A stretch of DNA of 64,000 bases. Origin: an uncultured Lachnospiraceae bacterium. Its GTDB lineage: Bacteria; Bacillota_A; Clostridia; Lachnospirales; Lachnospiraceae. The notes beneath the pieces were generated by a model. That model was not told the DNA's origin. It made no database searches and worked only from the letters and a program-made list of their open reading frames with translations. The stretch covers positions 3,328 through 67,327 of the forward strand of contig CAJTOU010000014.1 of the NCBI GenBank assembly GCA_910577835.1, read 5' to 3'. Shown here one piece after another: positions 60,327 to 64,000 of this stretch. A program made the position numbers and the translations under genes. The stretch's first letter is position 1. Each line of letters opens with the position of its first letter.

Positions 60327-61187
60327 TCACTCCTGCCGGTCGGTTGGAAACCGCATTTCTCTATATTCAGAAGGAGTGACACATTCATATTTTTTAAATA
60401 CGGAACAAAAATAACTGACATCATTAAATCCGCAATTCAGCGAGATTTCCTTGATTTGCATTGAATTGTGATTTAATAAAAGTTCTTTGCTTTTCTGTAT
60501 GCGATACATATTGATATACTCAGAAACTGTATGTGAGGTAAGTGCCTTAAAACTTGTACAGAGATGTTGTCTGGTTATATTTACAAGTTCTGCCAATACA
60601 GCTAATGAAACAGGCTCATTATAATGCTTGTCTATATAATCAAAAACAGGAGCCAGCTTATTTGTTTTTTCAGCGACAGAGCTGTTTTGATTTTGAAATG
60701 AGAATCTGTAAATATCCATAAGAATATCATAAATGATTGTTGAGGCATAAATAGTCTTGGCAGGATTGCTGGACATGGCAGTATGATACAGCAGTTTTAT
60801 TTTGTCTGATAAAATATGTGGCGCAGTGAAAGAATATACGCCGCAATGATTTATCTGTAATATATTTTTCACATAATTATGCAAATCTGTTCCGGAAAAT
60901 ATAATCCAGTTTACTTTCCAGCTATCAGTTAATGCAAAATATTCATGCGCCTCTTCCGGCACAAGAAACAAAATTTGTCCTTCCTGTATAATAATACTTT
61001 TATGTTTAAAAATCACTTCACCTTTTCCACTTAAACACTGAATAATCTGGTAGTAGTGATAGCTCCACTCTGTTTCCGCTCTTCCATTAGGACGTATTAC
61101 ATATTCCTGTTCATAAAGGTAGCCAACACCGGAAAAGAAATAGGGCAGTTTATTTGTAAATTCATTTTGAATTGGAAAAAACAGCAT
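60327..61187 (-). CDS. AraC-family transcriptional regulator
   Basis: A 286-residue regulator with an N-terminal cupin-like sensor (EWSYHYYQIIQCLSGKGEVI; EGQILFLVPEEAHEY) and a C-terminal double helix-turn-helix (SLAVLAELVNITRQHLCTSF; IKEISLNCGFNDVSYFCSVF). Divergent from the GH2 gene, with a promoter-abutting dyad between them, so it probably activates the glycosidase locus in response to a sugar. GAGG precedes the ATG. Confidence 0.92.
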   Translation of the reverse strand: MLFFPIQNEFTNKLPYFFSGVGYLYEQEYVIRPNGRAETEWSYHYYQIIQCLSGKGEVIFKHKSIIIQEGQILFLVPEEAHEYFALTDSWKVNWIIFSGTDLHNYVKNILQINHCGVYSFTAPHILSDKIKLLYHTAMSSNPAKTIYASTIIYDILMDIYRFSFQNQNSSVAEKTNKLAPVFDYIDKHYNEPVSLAVLAELVNITRQHLCTSFKALTSHTVSEYINMYRIQKSKELLLNHNSMQIKEISLNCGFNDVSYFCSVFKKYECVTPSEYREMRFPTDRQE

Positions 61188-61268
61188 AGCAAAAACCTCA
61201 GAAAATATATTTTATTTCAGTCTATCATACCAGAGCTTTTATTACAATTAAAATCTTAATATAGTTAT

Positions 61269-61318
61269 ATCATTATGAAAATATTATGATAGACACAATA
61301 TTCTTTTAAGCGTATGAT
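61269..61318 (+). promoter_or_regulatory. Dyad next to the GH2 promoter, candidate AraC site
   Basis: An imperfect 22-bp dyad (61269-61290, ATCAT...ATGAT outer arms) abuts a promoter of TAGACA (61290-61295), 17-bp spacer, TATGAT (61313-61318). The promoter is 59 bp before the GH2 start. An activator site touching a weak -35 is the usual AraC-family arrangement. Confidence 0.5.
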
Positions 61319-61376
61319 ATGAATATAACAAACAGGCTTTGTGAAAAAGCTGATATTATTTCAGGAGGTTTATGTT

Positions 61377-63593
61377 ATGATTAGAGAAAAAGTAAATTTT
61401 AATACTGAGTGGCTGTATTCATCAAAAGATTATACAGACGGTGAACTTAAAGACTTTCAGGAGGCAGAATTTGAACAGGTTTCCATTCCTCATGCAAATA
61501 CACTGCTTACCAGACATAAGGGACCGGATTTTCAGGAGCAGATAGAATCCTACCGATTTATTTCATGGTACAGACGGCATTTTATTCTTGACGAAAGTTA
61601 CAAAGAAAAAAGAATCTTTATTGAATTTGAGGGTGTTGCAAATGCTGCAAAGATTTATGTAAATGAGAAATATATCGGAGAGCATAAAGGCGCATATACA
61701 GGATTTTCCTTTGATATTACAGAATTTTTAAATTCGTGGGGAGAAGAAAATGTGATAGCTGTCAGAGTTGATTCAACAAAACGGTCTGACATTCCGCCGG
61801 AAGGAGGAGAGGTCGATTATTGTCTGTTTGGCGGAATTGTACGTGATGTATGGCTGATTGCAACAGGCGAATGTTACATTGATAATACTTTTGTTTCAAC
61901 TCCATATATAAAAGATGGAAACGGAAAAGTAAAAAATGAAACTGTTGTATATAATAAAACCAAAGGAGATAAGGAGCTTCGTGTTGAGACATATGTGCTG
62001 GATAAAGCTGGAAATGTGGCTGCAAAAGGAGCCGAAACGGCGATGGTAAAGGCAGGGAAGAGACACATATTTTCTATTGAAACAGAAGATATTAAAAAAC
62101 CGGAGCTTTGGGATATAAAGCAGCCATATTTATATCGCGCAGTAACAAAGGTTTCAGACGGGGATAAATACATAGATGACTATGAAACAAAAATTGGCTT
62201 TCGATGGTTTGAATTTACAGAAGAAGGATTTTATTTAAATGGTATGCCAATAAAATTAATCGGTGTAAACAGGCATGAGCAGTGGCCTTATCTGGGAAGA
62301 GCAGTAAATCGTAAGCACCAGATTGCAGATGCGGATTTGATAAAGAAAACAGGCTTTAATGCGGTGAGATGTTCACATTATCCGCAGAATCCCGCGTTTC
62401 TTGACAGATGCGACGAGCTCGGTCTGATTGTATTCGAGGAAGCTCCCGGATGGCAGCATATAGGGGATGAGGCATGGCAGGAAGTTTATAAAATCAATAT
62501 TCAGGAAATGATAATTCGGGACAGAAATCATCCATCTGTTGTAAGTTGGGGAACACGTGTAAATGAATCATTTGATAATAATGAACTTTATATAACAACC
62601 AATAATATTGCCAAAGAGCTGGATTCTACAAGACCGACACATGGCGTAAGAAGAATGGAATCCTATGAAGATTCAAAGTTTCTGGAAAATGAAGATATTT
62701 ATACTGTGAACTATCAATATCCGGAAATACCAAGACATAAGCCATTTATTATAACAGAGCATTCCATGGACTGGTTTGAAGGCAATGGTTTTTCATGGGC
62801 GGCAGATACAAAGGCGCTTGTATTTACAAAGACATTTGCCAGTGTAGTAGATTATTATTTTGGAAATAAATACTGTCTTGGCGGATTTGCATGGAGTATG
62901 TTTGATTATAATAATGAAGTGAATTATACAAGAACAGAAAATGTATTTTACAGTGGATTATATGATATATTCAGAATAGAAAAGATGCCTGCATATTTTT
63001 ATATGTCGCAGAAAGATAATAAGGAATCGCCAATGGTGTATATTGCGAATTACTGGACGGATGATTCGTCAGATACAGTAACGGTAATGAGTAATTGTGA
63101 TGAAGTGGAACTGTATGTAAATGGAAAAATGATTGAGAGATTAAAGCCAAATTTATATATGAATCTGCCACATCCCATGTATGAATTTAAGAATGTTATA
63201 TTTGAAGAAGGTGAGATAATGGCAGCAGGCTATGTAAATGGCAGGGAAGTAGCACGATATACGCGCAGAACGCCAAAAGAGGCGTCAAGGCTTGTCTTGA
63301 CACCTGAATATAGCCATATTGCGGCAGACGGTTCTGATTTTACAGCGATTAAGATTGAACTTACAGATGAAAACGGAACTGTGCTGCCATATGCTGATAA
63401 TCAGGTTTCGATAACCGTAACGGGCGAGGGCAGGTTTATCGGTGAAAAGGATTTAAAGCTGGAAGGTGGAAGCGGCGCGTTTTATGTGGCAGGCAAGTAT
63501 CAAAGGACTGGAAAAATTCAATGCAGCGTATCAGCAGAGGGAGTAAAAGGTGCTTCGTGCGAGATTATTGTTGATATGCATACAGAAAAGTAA
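61377..63593 (+). CDS. Glycoside hydrolase family 2 enzyme
   Basis: A 738-residue GH2 enzyme (beta-galactosidase/glucuronidase/mannosidase superfamily). Sugar-binding jelly roll (SWYRRHFILDESYKEKRIFI; GEHKGAYTGFSFDITEFL), immunoglobulin-like domain, TIM barrel with NRHEQWP, acid/base Glu in VNES and nucleophile Glu in IITEHSMDW; C-terminal DUF4982-like and Ig-like domains. No signal peptide, so intracellular. The exact sugar is not evident. CAGGAGG precedes ATG 61377; the frame opens 12 codons earlier. Confidence 0.92.
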   Translation: MIREKVNFNTEWLYSSKDYTDGELKDFQEAEFEQVSIPHANTLLTRHKGPDFQEQIESYRFISWYRRHFILDESYKEKRIFIEFEGVANAAKIYVNEKYIGEHKGAYTGFSFDITEFLNSWGEENVIAVRVDSTKRSDIPPEGGEVDYCLFGGIVRDVWLIATGECYIDNTFVSTPYIKDGNGKVKNETVVYNKTKGDKELRVETYVLDKAGNVAAKGAETAMVKAGKRHIFSIETEDIKKPELWDIKQPYLYRAVTKVSDGDKYIDDYETKIGFRWFEFTEEGFYLNGMPIKLIGVNRHEQWPYLGRAVNRKHQIADADLIKKTGFNAVRCSHYPQNPAFLDRCDELGLIVFEEAPGWQHIGDEAWQEVYKINIQEMIIRDRNHPSVVSWGTRVNESFDNNELYITTNNIAKELDSTRPTHGVRRMESYEDSKFLENEDIYTVNYQYPEIPRHKPFIITEHSMDWFEGNGFSWAADTKALVFTKTFASVVDYYFGNKYCLGGFAWSMFDYNNEVNYTRTENVFYSGLYDIFRIEKMPAYFYMSQKDNKESPMVYIANYWTDDSSDTVTVMSNCDEVELYVNGKMIERLKPNLYMNLPHPMYEFKNVIFEEGEIMAAGYVNGREVARYTRRTPKEASRLVLTPEYSHIAADGSDFTAIKIELTDENGTVLPYADNQVSITVTGEGRFIGEKDLKLEGGSGAFYVAGKYQRTGKIQCSVSAEGVKGASCEIIVDMHTEK

Positions 63594-63601
63594 AAGATTT
63601 C

Positions 63602-63630
63602 TTTACATATTATACATTAAACACTATAAT
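63602..63630 (+). promoter_or_regulatory. Sigma-A promoter of the lipoprotein glycosidase
   Basis: TTTACA (63602-63607) and TATAAT (63625-63630), 17-bp spacer, right after the GH2 stop and 60 bp before the next start. Confidence 0.7.
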
Positions 63631-63689
63631 TGTGTTGTAAAGCAAATATGGAAAAAATAAACAGCGGAATAAAGGGAGGAGGAAAAGTT

Positions 63690-64000
63690 TTGATTACAAC
63701 AAATTCAAAATATCTAAAAAATTCAGTATTTATTTTTATCAGTATTCTTATGCTGTTTATATCCTCAGGCTGTACGCGGAGTACTGATAATGGAACAGAT
63801 ACAAACAAGCAGACAGCAAAAGTGACAGCAAAGCCAAAGGAGGAAGATGTGAAACAGGAAAATTTAGTAATTACAATAGACGAAAATAAGGTATATCAGA
63901 CTATCGAGAGCTTTGGCGCCAGCGGGGCATGGTGGAGTCAGGATGTCGGCGGATGGACTTCTCTGACAAAAGATGGCATAGAACTCAGAGAAGAAATAGC
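63690..64000 (+). CDS. Lipoprotein glycoside hydrolase, GH30-like (N-terminal fragment)
   Basis: The first ~104 codons only; the gene runs out of the window. TTG start with GGGAGGAGG 7 nt upstream (an in-frame ATG at 63648 has only a poor site). Signal peptide with lipobox SSGC, a Thr/Lys-rich linker, then YQTIESFGASGAWWSQDVGG, which resembles the first strand of GH30-type beta-glycanases. It would act on the outer face of the membrane, delivering fragments for the intracellular GH2 enzyme. Confidence 0.75.
   Translation, partial: MITTNSKYLKNSVFIFISILMLFISSGCTRSTDNGTDTNKQTAKVTAKPKEEDVKQENLVITIDENKVYQTIESFGASGAWWSQDVGGWTSLTKDGIELREEI

Noticed and set aside
1..64000. tRNA, rRNA and known riboswitch classes
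   Set aside because: None could be recognised by eye; absence is not proven and a covariance-model scan would be decisive.

Overview
The window is low-GC DNA from an anaerobic, Gram-positive, endospore-former-type Firmicute, most likely a gut Lachnospiraceae (Clostridium cluster XIVa) member. The grounds are the spoIIIAE-AH, asp23, nusB, xseAB, ispA, dxs, nadK, argR, recN, spoIVB, spo0A gene order, purine-rich AGGAGG ribosome sites, the large 2-hydroxyacyl-CoA-dehydratase activase protein, and oxygen-sensitive iron-sulfur electron-bifurcation genes. I saw no rRNA, tRNA, CRISPR array, transposase or phage gene.

Layout. 1-14.1 kb: end of the spoIIIA operon, then housekeeping genes (nusB, exonuclease VII, isoprenoid and NADP synthesis, ArgR, RecN), a citrate synthase inserted before spoIVB, and a Spo0A whose receiver domain is degenerate and truncated. 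14.2-22.1 kb: glycogen synthase, a 226-bp long-palindrome element, an unknown gene with a 14-bp repeat array at its start, RqcH, sirtuin, polysaccharide deacetylase, and a nucleotidyltransferase/HD pair. 22.3-33.1 kb: chemoreceptor, AI-2E-family permease, heterodimeric ABC exporter, MBL hydrolase, YlmH-like S4 protein, and a hybrid histidine kinase behind a promoter embedded in a perfect dyad. 33.1-42.7 kb: 1420-residue dehydratase activase, rhomboid-like membrane protein, LysM repeat protein, amidase, DUF4474 protein and metallophosphoesterase.

42.8-56.3 kb is the most interesting part. A malate/lactate dehydrogenase and fumarase are followed by HdrB, HdrC, HdrA, MvhD/FlxD, two FlxB/FlxC-like iron-sulfur proteins, a FlxA-like NAD(P)H/FAD/2Fe-2S reductase, and then a soluble fumarate-reductase pair (iron-sulfur subunit plus flavoprotein). 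No membrane anchor gene is present. A terminator follows, then a separately promoted AspT/YidE/YbjL-type transporter, a family that includes succinate exporters. Read together, this looks like a cytoplasmic, flavin-bifurcating NADH:fumarate reductase route from oxaloacetate or malate to exported succinate. The individual families are recognised from sequence; the assembled complex and its direction are inference.

56.6-64 kb: a zinc/manganese-type ABC importer with unusual predicted metal ligands, an Rsm22-family methyltransferase, and a carbohydrate locus (AraC regulator divergent from a GH2 enzyme, then the start of a lipoprotein resembling GH30 enzymes, cut by the window end).

The second theme is sporulation control. 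The morphogenetic spoIIIA and spoIVB genes look intact, whereas the master regulator Spo0A has Glu in place of the phospho-accepting Asp and lacks the second half of its receiver.
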